A stretch of 64,000 nucleotides of DNA, taken from assembly GCF_020532625.1 (NCBI RefSeq), contig NZ_JAJAUY010000003.1, positions 1 to 64,000 on the forward strand, written 5' to 3'. Shown here in pieces: positions 43,301 through 51,361 of this stretch (its first letter is position 1; each line of letters opens with the position of its first letter). Source of the stretch: Streptomyces antimicrobicus (GTDB lineage: Bacteria > Actinomycetota > Actinomycetes > Streptomycetales > Streptomycetaceae). The notes under the pieces are model-generated. The model was given only the letters and a program-made list of their open reading frames with translations. It searched no databases and was not told where the DNA came from. A program made the position numbers and the translations under genes.

Positions 43301-44113
43301 GAGCGCCACCGAGAGCGTGGCCAGCAGTTCCAGGGCGAACGACGACAGGAACGCGATCCGCAGCGTCCGCAGCGTGGCCCGCCGGTAGTCGTCGGTGATC
43401 TTGCGGATGGACTCGGCCTGCGCCTTGGCCCGCCCGAACACCTTCAGCGTCGGCAGGCCCTCCACCACGTCCAGGAAGTGCCCCGACAGCCGGGACAGCA
43501 GCCGCCACTGACGGTCCATGCGGGACTGGGTGGCCCAGCCGATGAGGGCCATGAACAGCGGGATCAGCGGCAGGGTCACCACGATGATGGCCGCCGACAC
43601 CCAGTCCTCGGTCACGATCCGGGCGAGCACCGCCACCGGCACCACCACGGCGAGACCCAACTGCGGCAGGTACCGGGAGAAGTAGTCGTCGAGCGCGTCC
43701 ACGCCCCGGGTCGCCAGGGTCACCAGCGCTCCGGTGCTCGCGGCGGCCCCCCGGCCGGGGGAGGCCTCCGCTGCACCCGGCCGGCTCGGACCGAGCTCGG
43801 CGGCGCGGGCCAGCAGCTGCCCGCGCAGCTGCGACTTGACCGCTGCCCCGGCCCGGTGCGCGGCCAGTTCGGTCAGCCATGCGACGAAGGCGCGCCCCAG
43901 CGCCACCGCCGCGAGCAGCAGCAGTGGCGTCCGGAGCGCGCCCGCGTCCAGGCCCTTCTGGAAGGCCCCGACCACGATCTCGGCCAGAAGCATCGCCTGG
44001 CCGACGACCAGACCCGCGCCGGCCAGCCCGAGGGCGACCACCGCGATGAGGAACAGCCGGGTGGAACGGGCGTGGCGCAGCAGGCGCGGGTCGATCGGTT
44101 TCACGTGAAACAT
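40340..44113 (-). CDS. cydCD: Fused CydD-CydC ABC exporter for cytochrome bd assembly
   Basis: A 1257-residue fusion of two half transporters needed to assemble cytochrome bd. The first half (about 1-545, CydD) has six helices and Walker A GPSGVGKST near 381, signature LSAGQRQRLALARA and LLLDEPTAALD. A long Gly/Ala-rich linker (about 548-660) follows. The second half (CydC) has six helices, Walker A GPSGSGKTT near 1015, signature ISGGQRQRLALARA and VLDEPAEHLD. The linker repeats (AGAGAGAE-like) are expanded compared with what I recall for homologues. The ATG at 44113 begins M-F-H-V-K, encoded by a parS site. It follows cydB by 5 bp. Confidence 0.94.
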   Translation of the reverse strand: MFHVKPIDPRLLRHARSTRLFLIAVVALGLAGAGLVVGQAMLLAEIVVGAFQKGLDAGALRTPLLLLAAVALGRAFVAWLTELAAHRAGAAVKSQLRGQLLARAAELGPSRPGAAEASPGRGAAASTGALVTLATRGVDALDDYFSRYLPQLGLAVVVPVAVLARIVTEDWVSAAIIVVTLPLIPLFMALIGWATQSRMDRQWRLLSRLSGHFLDVVEGLPTLKVFGRAKAQAESIRKITDDYRRATLRTLRIAFLSSFALELLATLSVALVAVTIGMRLVHGELDLYTGLVILILAPEAYLPMRQVGAQYHAAAEGLAAAEEIFEVLETPLPEAGGARAVPDSPELRFEDVAVRYPGRAETSPGPVSLTVAAGECVALTGPSGVGKSTLLNVLLGFVTPAQGRVLVGGVDLAELDRAAWRERIAWVPQRPHLFAGTIAENVALARPGATAEEIERSLRDAGAWEFVSALPRGADTVLGEGGLGLSAGQRQRLALARAFLADRPVLLLDEPTAALDGETEAAVVDAVRRLSAGRTVLLVVHRPALLSVADRVVELAPLRSGGPTESGAGGQDGAVERTSAAGHTSAGAGAGAGAEVGTGPAAVTGAAAGTVSSGAGAGAEYEGGPEAGAGAGAGGRSDGRLRDAPGRDPLGRVRNTARAWRGRFRLALGLGALAVGCSVGLMAVSGWLISRASEQPPVLYLLMAVTATRAFGIGRAVFRYAERLVSHDAVLRMLADLRVSVYRRLERIAPGGLRHSRRGDLLARLVADADTLQDYWLRWLLPLGTAVLVGTGSVAFTAWLLPEAGAALAVGLLAAGVGVPLVGGACARRAEARLAPARGELATRVTDLLTGTAELTVAGALGDRRDKALAGDAALTRIAARGAAATGLGSGLSALVCGLTVVVAALFGADAVADGRLSGVAMAVVVLTPLAAFEAVTGLPLAVQYRQRVRRSAERVYEVLDLPAPVAEPDRPRSVPAAPFPLRLTGLSARHPGQERDALRGIDLTLEAGRRIAVVGPSGSGKTTLAQVLLRFLDVGEGGYTLGAVDARECAGDDVRRLVGLCAQDAHLFDSSVRENLRLARPGATEDELRAALAGARLLDWAANLPDGLDTLVGEHGRKISGGQRQRLALARALLADFPVLVLDEPAEHLDLATADALTADLLAATEGRTTVLITHRLAGLDQVDEVLVLDAGRVVQRGPYQELARAEGPLRRMLERERAGDSVRSRFEAPAEALPVAAEHASAAVAGRLSPVNGTN
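44098..44111. other. parS: parS (ParB-binding) site forming the first codons of cydCD
   Basis: An exact GTTTCACGTGAAAC palindrome covers the first codons of cydCD, giving Phe-His-Val-Lys after the start Met. The site thus overlaps the translation start within the cyd operon. Confidence 0.93.
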
Positions 44114-44118
44114 GCCCC

Positions 44119-45123
44119 CTAGTGAGCGGCCTCGGCGATGTGCTGGGTCCCGATCCGCTTGCGGAAGACCCAGTACGTCCAGCCCTGGTAGAGCAGGACC
44201 AGCGGTGTCGCGATGGCCGCGCACCAGGTCATGATCTTCAGGGTGTACGGGCTGGACGAGGCGTTGGTGACGGTGAGGTTCCACGCCGCGTCGAGCGAGG
44301 ACGGCATGACGTTCGGGAAGAGCGTCAGGAACAGCATCGCGACGGCGGCCGCGATGGTGACGCCCGACAGGGCGAAGGACCAGCCCTCCCGCCCGGCCAG
44401 GTTGCAACCGAGTGCCGCCACGAGCGCCAGCACCGCCACGGCCATCGCGACCAGGCTGGTTGCGTCCCCGCGCGAGACCTGGGTCCAGATCAGGAAGACC
44501 AGCGCCAGGACGGCGGTGACCACGCCGAGCCGGGTGGCCAGGGCCCGGGAGCGGTCCCGGATCTCACCGACCGTCTTGAGCGAGGTGAAGACCGCGCCGT
44601 GGAAGGTGAACAGCGTGAGGGTGACGAGGCCGCCGAGGACGGAGTAGACGTTCAGCAGGTCCAGGAGGGTGCCGACGTACTCCTTGTTCTGGTCGATCTT
44701 CACGCCGCGCACGATGTTGGCGAAGGCGACGCCCCAGAGGAACGCGGGGATCAGCGAGGTCCAGAAGATCGCGCGTTCCCAGTTGGTCTGCCACTGGTCC
44801 TCGGGCCGCTTGGCCCGGTACTCGAAGGCCACGCCCCGGATGATCAGGCAGACCAGGATCAGCAGCAGCGGCAGGTAGAAGCCCGAGAAGAGCGTGGCGT
44901 ACCACTCGGGGAAGGCGGCGAAGGTCGCTCCGCCGGCGGTGAGCAGCCAGACCTCGTTGCCGTCCCAGACGGGACCGATCGTGTTGATCAGCACCCGCTT
45001 CTCGGTTCGGTCACGGGCGAGCAGCTTGGTCAGGACGCCGACGCCGAAGTCGAAGCCCTCCAGGAAGAAGTAGCCGATCCACAGGACGGCGATGAGCACG
45101 AACCAGACGTCGTGGAGTTCCAT
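44119..45123 (-). CDS. cydB: Cytochrome bd ubiquinol oxidase subunit II
   Basis: A 334-residue membrane subunit with eight to nine helices. It begins MELHDVWFVLIAVLWIGYFFLEGFDFGVG, the conserved CydB N-terminus, and contains GPVWDGNEVWLLTAGGATFAAFP and FRAKRPEDQW-type loop (EYRAKRPEDQWQ). With CydA it forms the menaquinol-oxidising, oxygen-reducing terminal oxidase that works at low oxygen. It lies 18 bp after cydA and 5 bp before cydCD. GGGGAGA precedes the ATG at 45123. Confidence 0.96.
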   Translation of the reverse strand: MELHDVWFVLIAVLWIGYFFLEGFDFGVGVLTKLLARDRTEKRVLINTIGPVWDGNEVWLLTAGGATFAAFPEWYATLFSGFYLPLLLILVCLIIRGVAFEYRAKRPEDQWQTNWERAIFWTSLIPAFLWGVAFANIVRGVKIDQNKEYVGTLLDLLNVYSVLGGLVTLTLFTFHGAVFTSLKTVGEIRDRSRALATRLGVVTAVLALVFLIWTQVSRGDATSLVAMAVAVLALVAALGCNLAGREGWSFALSGVTIAAAVAMLFLTLFPNVMPSSLDAAWNLTVTNASSSPYTLKIMTWCAAIATPLVLLYQGWTYWVFRKRIGTQHIAEAAH

Positions 45124-45141
45124 GGTGTTCTCTCCCCTGCC

Positions 45142-46647
45142 TCAGTACGAGAAGGCCATCGGCCGGTCGGCATGGGCGTCGTCGCCGCCGATCCGCTTCG
45201 GCGGATTGAGGTCGGCCTCGGTGAGCTCCGGCGGTCCGGCCTTGACGTACTTGACCAGGAGCCGGACCTCGATCACGGCGAGCACGGCGTAGAGCAGCGT
45301 GAAGACGATCATCGAGGTGAGCACCTCGGCCTGCGAGACACTGGGGGAGACGGCGTCCCGCGTGCGCAGGACTCCGTAGACCACCCACGGCTGACGGCCC
45401 ATCTCGGTGAAGATCCAGCCCCAGGAGTTGGCGATCAGGGGGAAGCCCATGGTCCACAGCGCGACGATCCAGTACCACCGGGTGAGCTTGGGGCTCAGCG
45501 CCGTACGGAACAGCACCAGGTGCGGCACCTCGTCGTCCCCGGTCCGCAGGCCCGGCGGCAGCAGGAACTTCTTGCGGGTCAGCCACAGCCCCAGCACACC
45601 GATGCCGAGGGAGGCCATGCCGAAGCCGATCATCCAGCGGAAGCCCCAGTAGGCGACCGGGATGTTGGGCCGGTAGTCCCCGGGACCGAACTTCTCCTGC
45701 TCGGCCTTGTTGACGTCGTTGATGCCCGGGACGAAGGAGCTGAAGTCGTCGTTGGCGAGGAAGGACAGCAGGCCGGGGATCTCTATGGCGACCTTGTTGT
45801 GGCCCTTCTCCACGTCGCCGTAGGCGAACACGGAGAAGGGGGCGGGCGCCTCGCCGTCCCAGAGCGCCTCGGCGGCGGCCATCTTCATGGGCTGCTGCTT
45901 GAACATCACCTTGCCGAGCAGGTCACCGCTGATGGCGGTGCCCATTCCGGCGATGATCAGCACGACCAGTCCGAGCCGCAGCGAACTGCGCATGACGGGC
46001 ACGTGCCGCTTGCGCGCCAGGTGGAAGGCGGAGATGCCGACCATGAAGGCGCCGCCGACCAGGAACGCGGCCGTGATGGTGTGGAAGAACTGGGTGAGCG
46101 CGGTGTTCTGGGTCAGGACGGCCCAGAAGTCCGTGAGCTCGGCCCGGCCGGTGGCTTCATTGATCTTGTAGCCGACCGGGTGCTGCATCCACGAATTCGC
46201 CGCGAGGATGAAATAGGCCGACAGCACCGTGCCGATCGAGACCATCCAGATGCAGGCCAGATGGATCTTCTTCGGCAGCTTGTCCCATCCGAAGATCCAC
46301 AGACCGATGAAGGTGGATTCGAAGAAGAAGGCGATCAACGCCTCGAAGGCCAGCGGCGCACCGAAGATGTCGCCGACGAACCGCGAGTAGTCGGACCAGT
46401 TCATGCCGAACTGGAACTCCTGGACGATGCCGGTGACGACACCCATCGCGATGTTGATCAGGAACAGCTTGCCCCAGAACTTGGTGGCCCTGAGGTACTT
46501 CTCCTTCTCGGTCCGCACCCATGCGGTCTGGAGGCCGGCGGTCAGCGCGGCCAGCGAGATCGTCAGCGGGACGAAGAGAAAGTGGTAGACGGTGGTGATG
46601 CCGAACTGCCAGCGCGCCAATGTCTCGGGCGCCAAAGCCAGGTCCAC
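45142..46647 (-). CDS. cydA: Cytochrome bd ubiquinol oxidase subunit I
   Basis: A 501-residue membrane subunit carrying haems b558, b595 and d. The N-terminus LARWQFGITTVYHFLFVPLTI contains the haem b595/d-type His (near 22), LTQFFHTITAAFLVGGAFM another haem His, and GWIFTEMGRQPWVVYGVL the Met ligand and quinol-loop GRQPW element. The quinol loop is the short type. The GTG at 46647 has AAGGAGA upstream. The operon cydA-cydB-cydCD lies behind a Rex operator at 46730, so expression should rise when NADH accumulates under low oxygen. Confidence 0.96.
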   Translation of the reverse strand: MDLALAPETLARWQFGITTVYHFLFVPLTISLAALTAGLQTAWVRTEKEKYLRATKFWGKLFLINIAMGVVTGIVQEFQFGMNWSDYSRFVGDIFGAPLAFEALIAFFFESTFIGLWIFGWDKLPKKIHLACIWMVSIGTVLSAYFILAANSWMQHPVGYKINEATGRAELTDFWAVLTQNTALTQFFHTITAAFLVGGAFMVGISAFHLARKRHVPVMRSSLRLGLVVLIIAGMGTAISGDLLGKVMFKQQPMKMAAAEALWDGEAPAPFSVFAYGDVEKGHNKVAIEIPGLLSFLANDDFSSFVPGINDVNKAEQEKFGPGDYRPNIPVAYWGFRWMIGFGMASLGIGVLGLWLTRKKFLLPPGLRTGDDEVPHLVLFRTALSPKLTRWYWIVALWTMGFPLIANSWGWIFTEMGRQPWVVYGVLRTRDAVSPSVSQAEVLTSMIVFTLLYAVLAVIEVRLLVKYVKAGPPELTEADLNPPKRIGGDDAHADRPMAFSY

Positions 46648-46729
46648 GTCGTCTTCTCCTTATCGCCGTGGTCACAGCGGGCAGTCTGCCTGGCGGGTTC
46701 CTCCCATACAGGGAGGAAGCAGGACACGC

Positions 46730-46747
46730 TTGTGAACGCGTTCACAT
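46730..46747. promoter_or_regulatory. Rex operator (ROP) upstream of cydA
   Basis: TTGTGAACGCGTTCACAT matches the Rex operator consensus TTGTGAA-N4-TTCACAA at all but the last base. It lies 83-100 bases upstream of the cydA start. A further TTCACAAG half-site overlaps at 46747-46754. In S. coelicolor Rex represses cydABCD from such a site until the NADH/NAD ratio rises (established). Confidence 0.92.
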
Positions 46748-46832
46748 TCACAAGCATTATGACGCACACGCTTTTGAACCGGGAAGGCGGGGGTACCCCT
46801 GAGAGGTCGACGACCCCACCCCTAGCCAGAAA

Positions 46833-46851
46833 ATTCAACAGATTGTTGAAT
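46833..46851. promoter_or_regulatory. Palindromic candidate operator before the cyclophilin-like gene
   Basis: ATTCAACA-GAT-TGTTGAAT is a perfect 8-3-8 inverted repeat ending 7 bases before the ATG at 46858. Its TTGTTGAAT half fits GntR- or TetR-type operators, and its position would block the gene at its start. It is AT-rich against the background. Confidence 0.55.
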
Positions 46852-46857
46852 GAGGGC

Positions 46858-47226
46858 ATGCAGATACGAATCTCCTGGCCCGCCGGCCACCTCACCGCCA
46901 CCCTCGACGACACCCCCACGGCCAAGGCCCTCGTCGATGCCCTGCCGATCTCCGCCTCCGCGAACACCTGGGGCGAGGAGGTCTACTTCGACACCGGGGT
47001 CTCCGTGGCCCTGGAGGCCGACGCCCAGCAGGTCGTCGAGCCCGGCACCGTGGCGTTCTGGACCGAGGGCGACGCCCTGGCGCTGCCCTACGGTCCGACG
47101 CCCATCTCACGCGGGGGCGAGAGCCGCCTGGCGAGCCCGTGCAACGTGCTCGGCTCGTTCGACGGCGACCCCCGCCTGCTGGCCACCGTCCGCGAGGGCG
47201 ACCCCGTCCGCGTGGAACTGGCCTGA
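46858..47226 (+). CDS. Cyclophilin-like fold protein
   Basis: A 122-residue protein of the small cyclophilin-like beta-barrel family (MQIRISWPAGHLTATLDDTPTAKALVDALPISASANTWGEEVYFDTG; then PGTVAFWTEGDALALPYGPTPIS). These lack proven isomerase activity and their role is unknown. The ATG at 46858 is used; GAGGG lies just upstream. It is divergent from cydA across the Rex operator and sits 139 bp from the convergent hisC. A perfect inverted repeat upstream may be its operator. Confidence 0.85.
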   Translation: MQIRISWPAGHLTATLDDTPTAKALVDALPISASANTWGEEVYFDTGVSVALEADAQQVVEPGTVAFWTEGDALALPYGPTPISRGGESRLASPCNVLGSFDGDPRLLATVREGDPVRVELA

Positions 47227-47321
47227 CGCCCCTCCCGGCCGCCCGGCCGCCGGCGCGCTTCCCGGTCCCCGGGGAGGGGGCGCCTCCAACTTTTCCAGCT
47301 CCTCCCGCTCCTGGAGCTGCT

Positions 47322-47375
47322 CCAGCCCCTGGGGCCCCTGGAGCCCCTGGAGCCCCTGGAGCTCCTAGAGCTCCT
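47322..47375. repeat. 9-bp tandem repeat (six copies) reaching into the hisC 3' end
   Basis: Six 9-mers run at 47322, 47331, 47340, 47349, 47358 and 47367. The core copy GGAGCCCCT occurs twice exactly; the last two, GGAGCTCCT and AGAGCTCCT, overlap the stop codon and final Glu-Leu codons of hisC. Units are partly self-complementary (GGAGCTCC), so RNA from either strand could fold and act as terminator between the convergent genes. Confidence 0.75.
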
Positions 47376-48444
47376 TGAAGAAGGCCTCCGCCGTGTGCAG
47401 GAAGAGGTCGTTCGCCTCGGTCTCACCGATCGTGACCCGCAGGCCCTCGCCCGCGAAGGGCCGGACCACCACACCGGCCTTCTCGCAGGCCGCAGCGAAG
47501 TCGGCGGTGCGCTCCCCCAGCCGCATCCACACGAAGTTCGCCTGCGTCTCCGGCACCGTCCAGCCCTGCGCGACCAGCGCGGCGTGGACCCGTTCGCGCT
47601 CGCAGACCAGGGAACCGACCCGGCCCAGCAGCTCGTCCTCCGCCCGCAGCGAGGCGACCGCCGCGTCCTGGGCGAGCTGGCTCACGCCGAACGGCACCGC
47701 CGTCTTGCGCAGCGCCGCGGCCACCGGCTCGTGCGCGATCGCGAAGCCGACCCGCAGGCCGGCCAGTCCGTACGCCTTGGAGAAGGTGCGCAGCACGGCG
47801 ACGTTCGGGCGGTTGCGGTAGAACTCGATGCCGTCGGGGACCTCCGGGTCGCGGACGAACTCCTTGTACGCCTCGTCCAGCACCACCAGGACGTCCGACG
47901 GCACCCGGTCCAGGAAACGTTCCAGCTCCGCCCGGCGCACCACGGTGCCGGTCGGGTTGTTCGGGTTGCACACGAAGATCAGCCGGGTCCGCTCGGTGAT
48001 CGCGTCCGCCATCGCGTCCAGGTCGTGCACGTCGCCGTCGGTGAGCGGGACCCGCACCGAGGTCGCGCCCGAGATCTGGGTGATGATCGGGTACGCCTCG
48101 AAGGAGCGCCAGGCGTAGATCACCTCGTCACCCGGGCCGGCGGTGGACTGGATCAGCTGCTGGGCCACGCCGACCGAGCCGGTGCCGGTGGCGATGTGCT
48201 CGACGGGCACCCCGAACCGCTCCGCGAGCTCGGCGACCAGGCCGGTGCAGGCCATGTCGGGGTAGCGGTTGAAGTTCCCGGCCGCCGCCACGGCCGACTC
48301 CAGGACCCCCGGCAGCGGCGGATAGGGGTTCTCGTTGGAGGACAGCTTGTACGCGACCGCCCCGCCGGACGCGGCCGGCTTGCCCGGCTTGTAGGTGGGG
48401 ATGCCGTCCAGCTCGGCGCGCAGCTTCGGGCTCTTCTCGCTCAC
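47365..48444 (-). CDS. hisC: Histidinol-phosphate aminotransferase (or aromatic aminotransferase)
   Basis: A 359-residue PLP-dependent class I/II aminotransferase. Seen are [54 protein letters not shown] and the PLP-lysine motif [15 protein letters not shown]. Streptomyces carry another hisC in the his operon, so this copy may mainly act on aromatic amino acids (inference); sequence alone does not separate the two. The GTG at 48444 has GAGGAGG upstream. It is divergent from the LacI gene with large palindromes between them. Confidence 0.88.
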   Translation of the reverse strand: MSEKSPKLRAELDGIPTYKPGKPAASGGAVAYKLSSNENPYPPLPGVLESAVAAAGNFNRYPDMACTGLVAELAERFGVPVEHIATGTGSVGVAQQLIQSTAGPGDEVIYAWRSFEAYPIITQISGATSVRVPLTDGDVHDLDAMADAITERTRLIFVCNPNNPTGTVVRRAELERFLDRVPSDVLVVLDEAYKEFVRDPEVPDGIEFYRNRPNVAVLRTFSKAYGLAGLRVGFAIAHEPVAAALRKTAVPFGVSQLAQDAAVASLRAEDELLGRVGSLVCERERVHAALVAQGWTVPETQANFVWMRLGERTADFAAACEKAGVVVRPFAGEGLRVTIGETEANDLFLHTAEAFFKEL

Positions 48445-48794
48445 CGCAGGTCCTCCTCGACCTTCCCGTACAACTCAATACTGCTCACCTTATGAGGATT
48501 ACGCCCGGCCGGAAATGGACGGCGCCAGGATTGCGGGGGAGCGCACGCATATATGCGTGCGCCGGTGGCCCACGCCGTGGCGCGCGTCCCTCGTACAGGT
48601 GAGTTGAGACCGGCCCGAGACCTGATCGGTTTGGCATGCCCGTACCCGCCGACAACCTACCCGCTTACCGACAGCGACCAACTTCCTTCATTTCCAAGGT
48701 CATTGGGGGTGGCGAACCATGCAGAATCGTGCCTGTCAACGCGTGCATATGCACCCGGACCACCCACCCCACCGAGCCCTACTATCGGCTCGCC
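48445..48794. promoter_or_regulatory. 350-bp divergent promoter region with two related palindromes
   Basis: The region between hisC and the LacI gene contains a perfect 22-bp palindrome at 48541-48562 (half GCGCACGCATA) and a perfect 12-bp palindrome GTGCATATGCAC at 48743-48754. Both share the core TGC-AT-rich-GCA. TACTAT at 48780-48785 is a likely -10 for the LacI gene. No gene is seen. The palindromes fit LacI-type operators for autoregulation and possibly for hisC. Confidence 0.6.
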
Positions 48795-49910
48795 ATGACA
48801 GCAGCAGGGAAGCATCAGGTGAGCCGGACCGAGACCACCCGGCGGGCCGCCGGCCGCCAGGGCCGGGCCGGCATCAGGGACGTGGCCGCCGCGGCGGGCG
48901 TCTCGATCACGACCGTCTCCGACGCGCTCAATGGCAAGGGCCGGCTGCCGGACGCCACCCGCCGCCACGTCCGCGAGGTCGCCGACCGGCTGGGCTACCG
49001 CCCGTCCGCGGCGGCCCGCACCCTCCGTACCGGCAAGTCGGGACTCATCGGCCTGACCGTGACGACGTACGGGGATGAACCTTTCACCTTCACCGAGTTC
49101 GCGTACTTCGCCGAGATGGCCCGGGCCGCCACCTCCGCCGCGCTCGCCCGCGGCTACGCCCTCGTCATCCTCCCCGCGACCTCCCGCCACGACGTCTGGT
49201 CGAACGTCGCCCTCGACGGCACCGTCGTCATCGACCCCTCCGACCACGACCCGGTCGTCACCGAGCTGGTCCGGCAGGGCCTGCCCGTCGTCTCCGACGG
49301 CCGTCCCGCGGGCTCGCTGCCCGTCACCGCCTGGGTGGACAACGACCACGAGGCCGCCGTCCTCAACCTGCTCGACCACCTGGCCGCCGCCGGCGCCCGC
49401 CGCATCGGGCTGCTGACCGGCACCACCACCGACACGTACACCCGGCTGTCCACGACGGCGTACCTCAACTGGTGCGACCGGGTCGGCCAGGACCCCGTCT
49501 ACGAGTCCTACCCGGCGCACGACCCCTGCGCCGGGGCCGTCGCCGCCGACCGGCTGCTCGCCCGGCCCGACCGGCCGGACGCCGTCTACGGCCTCTTCGA
49601 CCCCAACGGCACCGACCTGCTGGCCGCCGCCCGCCGCTACGGCCTGCGCGTCCCGGACGACCTGCTGCTCGTGTGCTGCAGCGAGTCGACCGTCTACGCC
49701 AACACCGAACCGCCGATCACCACGCTCTCCCTCAAGCCGCGCCGCATCGGCACCGCCGTCGTGCAGTTGCTCATCGACGCCATCGAGGGAGTGGACACCG
49801 GCCGGCCGGTGGAGCAGGTGGTGCCGACCGAGCTGATCGTCCGTACGTCGTCCCAGCGCAGGCAGCCACGCACCACGGTCAGCCCGCCGCGCTCCCCGGC
49901 ACAGAACTGA
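48795..49910 (+). CDS. LacI-family transcriptional regulator
   Basis: A 371-residue regulator. The N-terminal HTH (GIRDVAAAAGVSITTVSDALNGKGRLPDATRRHVREVADRLGYRPSAAARTLRTGKSGLIGL, near 26-88) is followed by a periplasmic-binding-like effector domain with VPTELIVRTSSQRR at the end. It should bind palindromes with a central pyrimidine-purine step; two suitable palindromes lie upstream. Effector unknown. The ATG at 48795 is chosen over the in-frame GTG at 48822 because a TACTAT box lies 9 bases upstream, consistent with a nearly leaderless mRNA. Confidence 0.9.
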   Translation: MTAAGKHQVSRTETTRRAAGRQGRAGIRDVAAAAGVSITTVSDALNGKGRLPDATRRHVREVADRLGYRPSAAARTLRTGKSGLIGLTVTTYGDEPFTFTEFAYFAEMARAATSAALARGYALVILPATSRHDVWSNVALDGTVVIDPSDHDPVVTELVRQGLPVVSDGRPAGSLPVTAWVDNDHEAAVLNLLDHLAAAGARRIGLLTGTTTDTYTRLSTTAYLNWCDRVGQDPVYESYPAHDPCAGAVAADRLLARPDRPDAVYGLFDPNGTDLLAAARRYGLRVPDDLLLVCCSESTVYANTEPPITTLSLKPRRIGTAVVQLLIDAIEGVDTGRPVEQVVPTELIVRTSSQRRQPRTTVSPPRSPAQN

Positions 49911-50092
49911 CAAGTAACCAAAACAGGAGAAACTGGCCGGAACGATCGGCTCCGGACAGGATTCACCACCCCTGGTGCGTCACACAGAGCGAGCCGCATT
50001 CCTATGATGGGCGCACGACATCACGGACCCTCCGGCCCGGAGGACAGGGGGGTCCGCAGGTGTACGGACGCGCGACGGTGGTGGAGGGGTCG

Positions 50093-51361
50093 ATGACTCA
50101 GGGGGCCGGTCAGGGACCCGCGATGCGGACGGAAACGCTGCGGGACTTCAAGGTCCCCACGTCCGAACCCGTGCCGTACCCCGTGTCCGGCGACCAGCGC
50201 ACCGAGGCCCCCGTGTACGGCGAGTACCCCGCGTACTACGAGGAGAGCGGGACGTCCGTCCCGCCGCAGCCCGGCTACGCCCCCGCCGCCCCACCGGCAC
50301 CGGCCGCTCCCCCGGCGCCCGCGGTGCCCGCGCACGTCGCGGCGAGCGCGCCGGTCGCGGCCAACCCGCCCGTCCCGGCAAACGCGCCCGCACCGGCGCC
50401 CGTCGAGCCGCCCGCCGAGGGCCCCGACGGGTACACGCCCACCCAGCGCGACCTGCCGGTGATCAGCCGCGTCGCCGACGGCCCCGGCAACACCCTCCAG
50501 GTCCAGTTCGTCCCGCAGGACGTGCCGAGCACGGGCCCCGGCCCGCTCTACGTCGTCGGCGACGTGCACGGCTACCTCGACGAGCTGGTCGCCGAACTCC
50601 ACGCCCAGGGCCTGATCGACGCCGACTGCCGCTGGTCCGCGGGAAACGCCCGGCTGTGGTTCCTCGGCGACTTCACCGACCGCGGCCCCGACGGCATCGG
50701 CGTGATCGACCTGGTCATGCGGCTGTCCGCCGAGGCGGCCGCCGCCGGCGGCTACTGCAAGGCCCTCATGGGCAACCACGAGCTGCTGCTCATCGGCGCC
50801 AAGCGGTTCGGTGACACCCCCGTCAACTCCGGCGCCGGCACCGCCACCTTCCAGGCCGCCTGGCTGCTCAACGGCGGCCAGCGCGTCGACATGGACCGGC
50901 TGGAGGACGTCCACATCCAGTGGATGTCCCGACTGGACGCGGCCGCGCTCGTGGACGGCCACCTGCTGCTGCACTCCGACACCACCGCCTACCTCGACTA
51001 CGGCGCCTCCATCGAGGACGTCAACGACACCGTCCACGAGCAGCTGAACCGACACGACGCAGATGTCACGTGGGACCTGTTCCGGAAGTTCACCAAGCGG
51101 TTCGCCTTCCGCGACGAGGAGAACGGGCCGCAGGCCGTCCGGGAGCTGCTGGCCACCTACGGCGGCTCGCGCGTGGTCCACGGGCACAGCCCGATCCCGT
51201 ACCTGCTCGGCGAGGTCGGGACCGAGGACGGCGAGGAGGACCGCGGCCCGGAGGCCGTGGACGGCCCGCACGTGTACGCGGACGGGCTCGCGATCGCGAT
51301 GGACGGCGGAGTGACGATGGCCGGCAAGCTGCTGGTGGTGCAACTCCCCCTGGGTGACTGA
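50093..51361 (+). CDS. Calcineurin-like metallophosphatase with disordered N-terminus
   Basis: A 422-residue phosphatase. Residues 1-120 are a Pro/Ala-rich disordered tail (runs such as PAAPPAPAAPPAPAVP). The catalytic domain has VVGDVHGYLDELVAEL (near 156), FLGDFTDRGPDGIG, ALMGNHELLLIGAKRFG and VVHGHSPIPYL, the metal-binding motifs of the PPP/diadenosine-tetraphosphatase group. The substrate could be phosphoprotein or a nucleotide. The ATG at 50093 is set by GGAGGGG at 50082-50088; an upstream GTG at 50060 is less likely. TATGAT at 50003-50008 may be its -10. Confidence 0.87.
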   Translation: MTQGAGQGPAMRTETLRDFKVPTSEPVPYPVSGDQRTEAPVYGEYPAYYEESGTSVPPQPGYAPAAPPAPAAPPAPAVPAHVAASAPVAANPPVPANAPAPAPVEPPAEGPDGYTPTQRDLPVISRVADGPGNTLQVQFVPQDVPSTGPGPLYVVGDVHGYLDELVAELHAQGLIDADCRWSAGNARLWFLGDFTDRGPDGIGVIDLVMRLSAEAAAAGGYCKALMGNHELLLIGAKRFGDTPVNSGAGTATFQAAWLLNGGQRVDMDRLEDVHIQWMSRLDAAALVDGHLLLHSDTTAYLDYGASIEDVNDTVHEQLNRHDADVTWDLFRKFTKRFAFRDEENGPQAVRELLATYGGSRVVHGHSPIPYLLGEVGTEDGEEDRGPEAVDGPHVYADGLAIAMDGGVTMAGKLLVVQLPLGD

